Below, one piece after another: positions 25,037 to 33,960 of a stretch of DNA of 64,000 bases. Origin of the DNA: Anaspis maculata (lineage: Eukaryota; Arthropoda; Insecta; Coleoptera; Scraptiidae); assembly GCA_949128115.1 (NCBI GenBank), contig OX421967.1, positions 25,002,635 through 25,066,634 of the forward strand, in the 5' to 3' direction. The notes beneath the pieces were generated by a model. It saw only the letters and a list, made by a program, of their open reading frames with translations, did no database searches and was not told the DNA's origin. The position numbers and the translations under genes were made by a program. Every line of letters begins with the position of its first letter. The first letter of the stretch is position 1.

Positions 25037-26268
25037 AATATATTTGTTATTATCCAGTCGCTGATTTCAATGTCTCAGCCACCAGTCGCCAGCCGCTAAT
25101 TCCCACGTCTTTGCGGCCGCAGCCAGCCGCCAGCCGCTGATTTGCATGTTTTTCCCATTGTAAGTTGCGCTCGGGCTCGGCTATCCTCGCCAGATTAGCG
25201 GCTGCGAGAATCAGCGGCTAACTTCACACCCTACATATTTATTGGTTTTCAAATGTTCGCTCCCTATTCACATATTTACAGGGACACAAAGCAACTACAT
25301 CTCATTCACGATCTCAGTCATTAAATTCAGAAATGTCACTTTTTGAGCTGATTGTGTAGTCTTACGCGGAAGATGCGATAGGCGCAACCAATTTTTTTGA
25401 AACTTCAGTAAAAAATGTGCTGGAGGGTGGAGGAAAACTTCATTTCTCAAGATAAATTAAAAAAACGGCATTTTTGAGTTTACATCGTGAATGGGATACC
25501 TACGACCTACGTATAACGGTATACCTACCTACGGTTTTTTTGTTCATACTTGAATCATGTTTTAAAACAACTGGACGAATAGAAAGGACTCCGCACCACT
25601 ATTACAGGGAAGTAGGCTGCGATTAAAACCGCTAAATTTTGAAGGTTCGACGCCGAGATTGTTTATAACGGGCGGTTTGACGCGGGACAGTTTGACGTCA
25701 TGTCCATTTCGTCGCCGGGACAGTTTGACGTCATGTCCATCTTGCCGCCGGGACAGAGTTTGACGCCAGTACAAAAGACACTTTTTGTGTCTTTTTCTTT
25801 TCAGTTCAGACGGTCCAGTATCCCTGGAAATCCTGCTATTGCCCCTCCAGACTTTTCTTGAAATGTCATGGGCGTCATGTATGTCAAGTGGGGCTAAAAT
25901 AGAGTGCTAGGACAGTTCTTTGCGCGGATAATTCTTCACTTTGCCGGATGGTTGTTCGCAAATATTGCGCCCGCGCATGCCCGGGCTCATTGGGGCTCCA
26001 AAGGACACTTGAAGACACAAGGGGGCTTAAGAGGGCTTAAAACTCTACAATGTAGGCACAAGGGAGGATAGGCTTAGAATATTACAAGAAGGCCTGGCGG
26101 GGCTCGCTAGGGCTCCAAACGACACTTCAAACGTCATTTGAAGACACAACTCCTTGTGTCTAACTAAATAGTGAAAATGAACTTCTCTGGATGTAATAAA
26201 CCATTTTCTTATGAACTGTGTTGAGTATATCCCGTACACTTTTTGTTTTCAGTAGAATGATTTTTTTG
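25037..26268. other. Intergenic, no gene; short tandem and duplicated segments
   Basis: Contains repeated agccgctgattt/cagccgctaatt words at 25090–25230 and a 33-bp tandem repeat at 25683–25770. Two related segments around gggctccaaa.gacactt lie at 25990–26020 and 26110–26150. No spliced or unspliced gene was recognised. Confidence 0.5.
25683..25770. repeat. 33-bp tandem repeat, ~2.6 copies
   Basis: The unit begins cgggacagtttgacgtcatg, with starts at 25683, 25716 and 25749. The TGACGTCA palindrome inside each full unit is a CRE-like word; no function is implied. Confidence 0.8.
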
Positions 26269-26403
26269 AAGCAAAAATAAAGTGACAAGCTGGAGCGCTG
26301 GGAGAATACGTCCGATGATGGCCACTGATAGTTTCGCTTCAAAACTTTGCAGGTGCCATCAGCCGTACCCGTCGCCTCCCAGCTTGTCACTTTATTTTTG
26401 CTC
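26269..26403. mobile_element. ~135-bp MITE with 25-bp inverted ends
   Basis: AGCAAAAATAAAGTGACAAG at the left has its exact complement at the right, with gctgg extending the arm. The short interior has no coding capacity. Target duplication is not clear. Confidence 0.75.
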
Positions 26404-26439
26404 CATAAACTCATTTTACTAGAAATAGAAGGTGTGTGG

Positions 26440-26750
26440 GATATACCTACCTACGGAATTGTTTCAGAGCAGGTATGTGAGCTTCTTAGTTGTTTCTTAT
26501 GCGATTAAAAAAGTGAATTAGTAGAATACACTTTCGGTACCTTGTTTTGGGAATAAAAAATTCCAATTCGGCACGCGATTCCCAAAATGTAGGGTTGATG
26601 CTGTTAAATTTTCATATTTTTGGAGAAAAAAAATCACAAGATTTTTGAAAAATTTGAAATTCAAATAGCAGCATTCATATATTTCTTTTACGAAGTCCAT
26701 GCCAAATCGAAATTTCTATTTTTAGAAAAAGGTACAAAAAGTGTATTTTA
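26440..26750. mobile_element. Repeat family A, short copy (empty-site form)
   Basis: Inverted ends aatacactttcggtacc (26525) and ggtacaaaaagtgtatt (to 26747). Homology to the copy at 37960–40345 extends leftward through gattaaaaaagtgaatta and covers ttccaattcggcacgcgatt and aaaatgtagggttga. Here the sequence runs cgcgattcccaaaatgtagg without the 2-kb foldback found in the second copy, so it approximates the pre-insertion site. Confidence 0.7.
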
Positions 26751-27012
26751 TATCAAGGGCTCCCTCATTTATCCTAAAAATATGCAAAAGGGAAATCAGC
26801 AATTATTTCGTAACCGTTGAAAAGAAAAATCAGGGAAGGTGACCAAATGGAGATAGGAATCAACAGTATATTTGGAACTGATGCTCCAATTTTTTGATAA
26901 ACCATGATTTTTTTTCAAAAATTTGGAGGAAATCTAGGGAATACTACTGAATTTCTCAATTTGTAGGACCTCCACAAAAATTCAGTGCACGCAAAACTGT
27001 ACCGTCCAGATG

Positions 27013-27078
27013 TGGTCAAGTTTATAGTAGAGAGAGAAAGCTGGATGTAGCTTTCTCTCTCTACTATAAACTTGACCA
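27013..27078. other. 66-bp perfect hairpin at the 5' end of a truncated LINE
   Basis: Two 30-nt arms (tggtcaagtttatagtagag then agagaaagct) with a 6-nt loop ggatgt and no mismatch. The LINE reverse-transcriptase frame becomes recognisable immediately downstream. A snap-back or template switch at the 5' end during target-primed insertion is a possible origin. Confidence 0.8.
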
Positions 27079-27097
27079 TTTTGTCTCTGGTTTAGAT

Positions 27098-28900
27098 TTG
27101 ATTGGCGCACTTCCGTCAGTGAAGCCGAATTCAACCTGGGATATCATTAAAAATGTAACTAAGAGACCAAATAAGGAAACGAATCTTGCGCAAAATTTTG
27201 AGGTTGAAACCGCTTCACAGACTCGGAATCTGCTGAATGAAGCAAACGAGTATTTCATCGAAGCCTGCTCAAATATGAGTAACACGAACGCTAAGAACGA
27301 TAACTACTCAAGCATGAGGAGAAACTCGAACACATTTTTCCTGAATCCGACGAGCCCTGCAGAGGTGTCTGACATCATACAATCGTTGAAGACAACAAAT
27401 TCCACGGGTCATGATGGGATTCCGATGAGGATTCTCAAGGCCACTGCTGACGTTATATCTGGGCCTCTTACGTACATCATAAATCAAGCCATCCTGACCG
27501 GCAACTTTCCTGCAAAAATGAAAATTAGCAACGTGACACCAGTATTCAAAAAAGGAGACAAAAAGAACCTGTCAAATTACAGACCAATAGCAATCTTGCC
27601 GAATATATCGAAAATTTTTGAAAAACTTATCTACAACAGACTCAGCGACTTTCTTGAGAAATACAAGGTACTGACTGAAATGCAGAATGGATTCAGGAAA
27701 GGAAGGTCAACGGTTAGAGCAGCATACATGGCATTAACGGAGATTCTGGATTCGATAAACCGGGGCGAACAGGCGACGGCTGCGTTTATTGACTTGTCTA
27801 AAGCTTTCGACTCCGTGTGCCACAAAAGGCTGCTACGAAAACTGGAAATGTATGGAATTAGGGGAGCTCCGCTGAGGTTATTTGAGTCTTACTTGGGAGA
27901 CCGTGTACAGCGAATTAAAATATACGATGCCCTGTCAGGAGAGGAGCTGGTCTCAGATTCTAAAGGAGTCAATAGAGGAGTGCCCCAGGGCTCCATTTTG
28001 GGTCCACTGCTATACATAATTTATACCAACGATCTGCCTGCTGTTGTACAACAAAAAGCGATTATGTACGCTGATGACACATCAATAATTTTTCACCGGA
28101 AAGACATACAGGACATGACGATGGACATACAGCAGTCTTTTCTGACGCTTGAGGCCTGGTTTTCATCAAATGAGTTAAAGATGAACGCAGCAAAGACAAA
28201 ATTGATGAAATTCTCACCAACTTACGACGAGACTACACCATGGAGGTTGGATCTGAATGGGGACATCTCCTTGACAGCGGAATCCTGCGTCAAGTTCCTT
28301 GGCCTTCATCTGGATCCTCGATTGAGCTGGAAGCATCACATATCGCAGTTAACATCACAGACATCGAAATTCTCCTACGCCCTGGGAGTCCTTGCGAGGG
28401 TGGTGTCCGTCGGGGCAGCTAGGACAGCGTATAATGCCTACGTCGCGTCGAGGATACGCTACGGTGTCATCTTCTGGGGTGATTCCATCAGGGTTGAGGA
28501 TGTACTAAAAACACAAGAGCGGTGCCTTAGGAGAATTTTCAATTTGAGGCAAACCGATTCGTGTGTCCCGGTCTTCAAGGAGCAGGGCATACTCACTGTC
28601 ATCGGTCTCTACGTGTTGGAATGCGTAACTTTTGTGAAGAAGAACTACGACCTTTTCAGTGACTACGAGCCGCATCATGAACATTTCACAAGGAGCGGCC
28701 GGAACCTATGCCATCCGAGGCCTCGACTAGAATTAGAAAAAAGAAATGTCACCTTCAACGCAATTAAATGTTACAATAAGATTCCCGGCTATATCAGAGA
28801 CTTACCTACCAAGCAGATGAGAGTGATACTGGGAGAGTACCTGACTGGACGAGCACACTATACACTTGCACAATTTTTTAACGAAGAGATCTCCATGTAG
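27098..28900 (+). CDS. LINE ORF2 reverse transcriptase, N-terminally truncated
   Basis: Uninterrupted 600-codon frame encoding a group II intron/LINE-type RT. Visible landmarks are NYRPIAILPNISKIFEKLIY (about residue 160), GFRKGRSTVRAAYMAL, the catalytic A motif AAFIDLSKAFDSVCHKRLLR (about 227–246), RGVPQGSILGPLLYIIYTND (motif B/4), the YADDT active site (about residue 325), and ELKMNAAKTKLMKFS followed by KFLGLHLDPRLSW (thumb). The C-terminal part has a RAHYTLAQFF end and no obvious zinc knuckle. The listed start is a TTG; the frame stays open upstream through the hairpin at 27013, so there is no native start and the N-terminal endonuclease is absent. The RT type suits the Jockey/CR1/L2 side of LINEs; the clade was not resolved. 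Translation from its own promoter is unlikely. Confidence 0.93.
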   Translation: MIGALPSVKPNSTWDIIKNVTKRPNKETNLAQNFEVETASQTRNLLNEANEYFIEACSNMSNTNAKNDNYSSMRRNSNTFFLNPTSPAEVSDIIQSLKTTNSTGHDGIPMRILKATADVISGPLTYIINQAILTGNFPAKMKISNVTPVFKKGDKKNLSNYRPIAILPNISKIFEKLIYNRLSDFLEKYKVLTEMQNGFRKGRSTVRAAYMALTEILDSINRGEQATAAFIDLSKAFDSVCHKRLLRKLEMYGIRGAPLRLFESYLGDRVQRIKIYDALSGEELVSDSKGVNRGVPQGSILGPLLYIIYTNDLPAVVQQKAIMYADDTSIIFHRKDIQDMTMDIQQSFLTLEAWFSSNELKMNAAKTKLMKFSPTYDETTPWRLDLNGDISLTAESCVKFLGLHLDPRLSWKHHISQLTSQTSKFSYALGVLARVVSVGAARTAYNAYVASRIRYGVIFWGDSIRVEDVLKTQERCLRRIFNLRQTDSCVPVFKEQGILTVIGLYVLECVTFVKKNYDLFSDYEPHHEHFTRSGRNLCHPRPRLELEKRNVTFNAIKCYNKIPGYIRDLPTKQMRVILGEYLTGRAHYTLAQFFNEEISM

Positions 28901-29152
28901 CTTGTTTTTGATTCGTTTGTTTGTTTGCTTCTGCGGCATCGGTGTGTTTGTGTTTTTTTAGTTGTTTTTTGCTATTTTTAATCTTATCTGTTTGTAATTG
29001 TTTTTTTTTTTTAATTCTGATCTGTTTGTTTATTTATTTATGGTATTTATTTACAATGCTTATGACATGTTCCATGGCGCAATGCTATTTATATACACCT
29101 CTCGTGTGTGTAAAGAAGGGAATAAATAAAGATGATGATGATGATGATGATG
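28901..29152 (+). other. LINE 3' UTR and GAT-repeat tail
   Basis: T-rich 3' region ending in aataaataaa and (GAT)n at 29131–29152. Simple-repeat 3' tails in place of poly(A) are usual in several LINE clades (I, L2/Daphne, RTE). Confidence 0.75.
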
Positions 29153-30535
29153 AATTTTCCGTTGTATTGGAAAGTTGAGCGATTTCATTTACTTACAGAT
29201 TTCAAGTCGTGGTCAGTGTAGTTATTCTGAGAAGGCTCCCCGCTAGCACTTCAATGTCTTCTTTGTCATATTTATTGAAAAGTAAACAAATGTCAGAATT
29301 TCAAGTAGTCTACATAGTTCAGTCTTTGTTTTGACTCATCCTTTGATACTTTTTTTTGACAAAAACATAAAAAAATCTGTCACATTCCTCTTACCCCTGG
29401 TTGCAAGAAGGTCAAATTTGCTCCGAAGCAAATTAGTTTCGGTACCAAACTTTGTATCAAATAGTAGGGGAGGCGTAAACAGAGACGTGTTTAGAGTGAC
29501 GACTGATATGTGTCAAACAAAAAATTTAGTACAATTTGGAATTGGAATACTGAGCTTAGATTGTGCGTGGGGGAAGACGCACGGGAGAAGATGGAAGAGC
29601 ACTGCTTTGCCTGATTCAAAGCGAGTATAAGTTTGGATTTCAATTTGATGCACAGACAATGAGAATTTTGGCTGGTGGGTGCAGGCAACCAGTTATACAG
29701 GCTCCAGTTCAAATAATCCTGTATTTTGTCACTTCATGGAGCAATAATTAATTCAAGTTTAGTTTTCAACAGTATGTTTTTGGGTGGGATTTGAAATGCG
29801 ACAAACAAAGAGAAAAATGTTTTTTTCTCTTGAGTTTGCCGAAAGGCGGAAAGAAACCAGCAGGGTTTGGCTATCTTTTGATCTCTCCCGGCTGCAGAGG
29901 TATATATGTTGTTGAAAATCTATACAACTCTCTTGGTTGTTTCACAGAAAATTTACGTCTGGTATGCTGTACTGAAGAGCTAAAATAATATAGCGAAACA
30001 GTGTGTCTACAGCTTCCATTTCTGAAGAAAACTACCACCTTCTATTGAAAAGTCATTCGTTCCGTCAGTGGAAACCTTTCCAAAAGAGAAAAAAGACATG
30101 CACAGCCATTTTCAGTGTGTGAGATTTATTTTTGTATCAAAGAAGAACCTCGACAAATCTTTGAAATCCGGCATTGTTTCCTCCCTCCCAATTTCTTTCG
30201 ATGTCTCATGTCGATCTCCAGCAGGTTTAGGTTTTGTCGTCTGTCCTGTGGTGGACGATTAGTAAGGTCGCCGACGACTCCTGCAGTTTTTCTTAGCGTT
30301 ATAAGCTGTTCGACCGCCTGTCGAAGCAAATAAAGTTATTGTGCAGTATATCACTGAGTCGGCACTGGATATTACCCCGACGGGTAACTGGCGGCCCAGG
30401 ATTGTACAAGTTTCGTCAACGAATTGTCCCACAACATATCGTTGTCAGCAAAGCGCTTGGTTGCTCCCGTGGGGGTTCTGGATTGTCTTCATACTTTGGC
30501 CGGGGGTTAGTCCTGTTTGTTGTAGTCTTCAATTT
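29153..30535. other. No recognised gene; possible LTR-like segment at ~30230–30395
   Basis: Short frames only; none has family motifs or convincing splice partners. A frame at 29791–29988 (start MKCDKQREKCFFLLSLPKGG) was read but not recognised. At 30300–30395 an aataaagttattgtg signal followed by actggcggcccaggattg resembles an LTR end plus primer-binding site. No second LTR or coding region was found, so this is weak. Confidence 0.35.
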
Positions 30536-30735
30536 GATGTATCACAAGATAGGTGATGCTTTTCGAAATTTTGAAGAAGGGTGGGGTGGGGGCGAAGGGT
30601 TTAGGGTAAAAATTTGGCACCATGTGTCCTAGATGTCCCCCTCGAAACAAAAATCGACAAGTTTCGGCGGTTTCCTGTGGAAAAAAAATTGCCGGTGAGA
30701 AATCAGGGGTGACAACTTTCCAAATGAACACCTTG
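30536..30735 (+). repeat. Repeat family B, copy 1
   Basis: Shares atgtccccctcgaaac, aaaaatcgacaagtttcggc and a closing ...accttgtag with copies at 61060–61255 and 61740–61870 in the same orientation. Copy 1 has ggggcgaagggtttagg, also present in the third copy. Non-coding interspersed repeat of unknown class. Confidence 0.65.
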
Positions 30736-30792
30736 TAGAATGCTACGAGTCAAATCAGAATGTTGCATTTTTGTTTTTATCGTACTGGTGAT

Positions 30793-31595
30793 CTACACCT
30801 TTTCCAGTTGTAGTTCAGAAAATATCAATTGTATTTCAGATATCGTCAACTGAATTTCAGATCAATCAAGTGTAGTTCAGAAAGCGTCAATTTTATTTCG
30901 GATTAGTCACTTGTAGTTCAGAAGACGTCAATTGTATTTCAGATTCATCAAATGTAGTTCAGAAAACTTGAACTGTACATCAGATTATGTCAATTGTATT
31001 TCAGAAAGCGTTAATTGAAGTTCAGAAGACATCAATTGTAGTTCAGAAGACATCAGTTGCATCTAAGATTAGTAAAATGTGGTTCAGAAAGTATCAATTT
31101 TATTCGGACTCCTGCAAATTGAGGCACCTTTGCACAGCCACAGCTTCAAACTCAACATCTTCTTGTACGATGAACTGCAGATATTCGGCACATCTTCTGT
31201 GTAACAGATGCCTGCGGGGATGTTAATCGCACGACCGGCTTCCGCAGCATTGAAGAACGACAAATGCCACAATTATCTTGGAGCTGCATTGATTGATAAA
31301 TTATACATATAAATTATTTTCTGAACTACAAATGACATGTTCTGAAATACAAATCACGCTTTCTGATATTCAAATGATCATTTCTGATACACAATTGACG
31401 CTTTCTCAAATTCAATTTATTAATCTGAAATACAATTGACTATTTCTGAAATACATTTGACTAATCTGAAATAAAATTGATACTTTCTGAACTACATTTT
31501 ACTAATCTGAAATGCAATTGACGTCTTCTGAACTACAATTGACGATATCTGAAATACAACTGATATTTTCTGAACTACAACTGGAAAAGGTGTAG
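30793..31595. mobile_element. Foldback element with iterated ~18-bp units in both arms
   Basis: Starts ctacaccttttccagttgta and ends with the exact complement. Each ~300-bp arm is made of degenerate tandem units of the form tagttcagaa(aac)gtcaattg, in opposite orientation in the two arms. This is the architecture of Foldback/TU elements, whose long inverted ends consist of subrepeats. The ~190-bp centre (31107–31300) is unrelated to the arms and resembles a gene fragment (separate entry). No transposase. Confidence 0.85.
31128..31283 (-). pseudogene. RBX1/Roc1-like RING-H2 exon fragment inside the foldback element
   Basis: On the minus strand, after an AG at the 31284 boundary, the frame reads LQDNCGICRSSM and, 14 residues after GICR, QASVTQKMC. 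RBX1/Roc1 proteins carry DNCAICR, then a 13-residue insert, then QASATSEEC as the first part of the RING-H2 domain that binds E2 enzymes in SCF ubiquitin ligases. The insert between the blocks is scrambled, possibly by compensating indels, and a stop follows in RRC*. The block ends at an AAAG|GTGCC donor-like site. Acceptor-like and donor-like edges would suit capture of genomic DNA, but the polypyrimidine tract is weak. The reading rests on two short matches; an accidental resemblance is possible. Confidence 0.4.
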
Positions 31596-31882
31596 TATAA
31601 GCTTTCGCGTCCCCTTACTCTTCGTAGTTTGTATCCTCAGCTTTGGATTGTATCTTCGCAGAAATGAAAATTATAAATTAAGATTCTAGTGTTTATTTCA
31701 AGTAGTAACCTAAGTCTTTATTCTTATTAACTAAAATAAAACTAAATATAAATAAATTAGGCGTATGTAGTAGGAGTAGGTGTATTATGGTGTTAATATT
31801 AGGATGTTTGTAGTGCCTAGAGTCTACTAATGTAGTAGACAGTAGGTATAAGGTAGGTTTTTGTTCATAACGATTGCATTCA
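31596..31882 (-). other. 3' flank of the small minus-strand gene, with poly(A) signals
   Basis: Read on the minus strand, AATAAAG occurs near 31717 and AATAAAC near 31691, 165–190 bp after the stop codon of the gene at 31883–32355. Otherwise AT-rich, with repeated gtaggt words. Confidence 0.45.
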
Positions 31883-32355
31883 TCAGGCCGCTTGATGCTT
31901 CTCCAGTATCCTGTCCCACTCTTCTAGGTTTTCGTAAAATCCTGAAGGTCCCGTGATGAAATCTTTCACTGCTTCTATCCAGAAAAGTACGGGATTGTTT
32001 TCCTGATGTCTTTTTCTCAAAACATCATCGCTTTGCGTTCCATTGACCTGGTTAACCTTGATCTGCGAATAAAAAATTGCAATTAATAATTTTGTTACTT
32101 TACAGTAGGTACCTATTCTGCGCTACACGTGATAAGTTTTTACAAAGGAAGCGAAACATTTCAAAAGCTCCAATACGATTGGCTGTATTTATTTAAAACC
32201 GCTTTATTACAGAAAAAATATTTTTGATTATTCAAAACGTGCTTAATTTCAGTAGGTAATGAATGTAAATGCATCAGAGTGATTGTGATGCTCACCTCAG
32301 GAAAGAAGGGCTCGAGGAGTTGATTGTGAAGACGATCGCCACAACCCGGACACAT
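31883..32355 (-). CDS. Small spliced gene, Met-Cys start, Trp-Asp C-terminal exon (79 aa)
   Basis: Assembled by hand from two exons: 32355–32296 (20 codons, MCPGCGDRLHNQLLEPFFPE) and 32062–31883 (59 codons plus TGA). The GT–AG intron (32295–32063, 233 bp) has a gag|gtgagc donor and a ttattcgcag acceptor, phase 0 on both sides. The second exon encodes RKRHQENNPVLFWIEAVKDF, then ENLEEWDRILEKHQAA at the end. The exon junction (GAG|GT … CAG|ATC) and the terminal L.EWD motif match the second RING gene at 46145–47746 (TLVEWDDTWSMKPC), suggesting a distant paralogue that lacks a full RING; only a CPGC pair remains. A longer form could start at the ATG at 32442 (108 aa), but that ATG overlaps the TATA box, so the inner ATG is preferred. 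No signal peptide. Function unknown. Confidence 0.55.
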
Positions 32356-32441
32356 TTTGATTTTTTCTTGTTTAACTTGAGAATGTGGAACTGGTGACGA
32401 GTGTTGTATTTGTGATGAGGACAGCGGTGGGTTTTGGCACA

Positions 32442-32448
32442 TTTATAG
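32442..32448 (-). promoter_or_regulatory. TATA box of the small minus-strand gene
   Basis: CTATAAA on the minus strand about 92 nt before the preferred ATG. The RING gene at 42166 has the same arrangement (TATAAAA 96 nt before its ATG). Confidence 0.5.
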
Positions 32449-33184
32449 TGGTCAAGTGGTGGTGGTCGGTGGGTACCTATGAAGCAGGCGGGCGCCACGT
32501 GCTCTGAAGTTTGGAGATCATTAGGAAGGAACCCACCGTACAAGATGATACGTAGATACCTGCTTCAACTCAATTAAAATAATTTGAATAATATTTAATC
32601 GCAGTAAAAATAATCGACTGTACGTGCAGTTTCAATTGTTGAAGATATGCGATTATAATTTAATTTTCTTCCATCCTCTGCTAGCACTGATTCTTCTTTA
32701 ATATCTAGATAAACGTGGCTAAATGAAAATTATGTATAGGTATTCACTTGATGTCAAAAATGCCTGCGTAATAAAAAACTCGACACATTTTATTTAGGTA
32801 TAGGTGATGCGTACCATTTCTTGCATCAATCATCTGTAAGTAGGTATTTGATAATATGTTTGTAATTTTCTCTGCAATTATTCGGTTTAGTTTGAGATGC
32901 AGTAAATTAGTTCACATTTGTATGAATCATTTTGCACCAAAAATTACAAACTTATCTGCTCTGTTGACGACCCGCGGAGAATAGATATTTATTTTAATAA
33001 GTTTATGCTAATTCATCGTGCGGGGTGTGCAAGGTTTATTTTGAAAAAATCACCGTCAAAACGACCGAGACCGTGTCCATTTGAAAATTGGCCTACACAA
33101 CGCCCTATGCAACCTCCTTTCGATGTCAGTTGTAATTTTCTGAAAAATGTCAATTTCAGAGCAGGAAAGAACGTCGGAGTATAG
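32449..33184. other. Intergenic, no gene recognised
   Basis: AT-rich. An 88-codon plus-strand frame at 32918–33184 has no recognisable motif and ends at the edge of the next MITE, so it is probably chance. Confidence 0.4.
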
Positions 33185-33701
33185 TGGACAGGGAGCTGGT
33201 GTCTCAAAACTTACGTCATAAGGTACATTATTTTAACCCTGTAGGTCTAATGTGCGTTGATGAGGTTGTTAAAAATTTCTTTGTCTTACATGTCATGTCT
33301 TACATGTAATCGATTCCGTTTTTCATCCTGATTACAAATATATATCACACTTGGTGGGTTACTCAACAAAACGCCTGTGAAAAAATTGATAAATTTTTGT
33401 CCTTTTTTGAAAATTTCAAACTTGTCTTATGGACCGAAAGCCCCCAAAAATTTTGTCTTACGACCAGATTATCGATCAAGGGGATATTCCCACACAAAAT
33501 CCAGTTGGTTTCATTCATGTACTTGATGACGTGAATTTTTTGCCATTTTTTCTAAAATTGACAGGCTCATACCAGCCTAAAGCCCCCGGTCTGACATGTA
33601 AGACAAAGCAATTTTAACAACCTTATCAACGCACATTAGACCTACAGGGTTAAAATTATGTACCTTTTGTTGTATGTTTTGAGGCACCAGCTCCCTGTCC
33701 A
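33185..33701. mobile_element. 517-bp MITE with ~115-bp inverted ends and a TAG duplication
   Basis: TGGACAGGGAGCTGGTG at the left is matched by CACCAGCTCCCTGTCCA at the right. The arms continue through accctgtaggtctaatgtgc, gttgat.aggttgttaaaa and tgtcttacatg. TAG flanks both ends (33182–33184 and 33702–33704), a possible 3-bp target duplication as in PIF/Harbinger-type elements. Confidence 0.8.
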
Positions 33702-33704
33702 TAG

Positions 33705-33960
33705 ACGGGGTCGTCTCGGGTAGTAACGGCCAGGATAAAATTTGAAAATTCCATAGCGCCAGACTGAGAAACGGTGGAAAACTTTAATTGTAGACCTGAT
33801 TTGATACTTTTGTTATACTGCTTCCTGCCAAATTTAGTTCCAATCCATCGGATAAATTTTGAATGACAGACAATGGCAGAGTTTTGAAATTTGTCATTTT
33901 TTGTCAATTGGACATTATTGGACAGATGACAGGTGGAGAAATACTTTCAACAATTTTGAA
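33705..33960 (+). repeat. Repeat family C, copy 1
   Basis: taacggccaggataaaattt…attccatagcgccagactga here matches, in reverse complement, ctcagtcgagcgctatgaat…ttctccttgccgtaac at 56140–56200. Further similarity includes the ttgtcaattgg and tgacaggtg parts. Non-coding, moderately diverged. Confidence 0.6.

Larger units (their letters stand above)
27079..29152 (+). mobile_element. 5'-truncated non-LTR retrotransposon (LINE)
   Basis: Holds only the reverse-transcriptase part of ORF2, a ~250-bp 3' UTR rich in T runs, and a tail aataaataaa followed by seven GAT repeats (29131–29152). The endonuclease and ORF1 are missing, which is typical of 5' truncation in target-primed reverse transcription. 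The intact RT frame suggests a fairly recent copy. Confidence 0.88.

Noticed and set aside
30300..30420. LTR end plus primer-binding site
   Set aside because: Only one copy of the putative LTR end is present and there is no gag or pol nearby; kept only as a remark in the spacer entry.
30793..31595. Resemblance of the short regularly repeated units to a CRISPR array
   Set aside because: The units are degenerate, have no spacers of constant length, are mirrored in two arms, and the context is eukaryotic.
32918..33184. 88-codon plus-strand frame
   Set aside because: Ends by chance at the MITE border and has no recognisable similarity.
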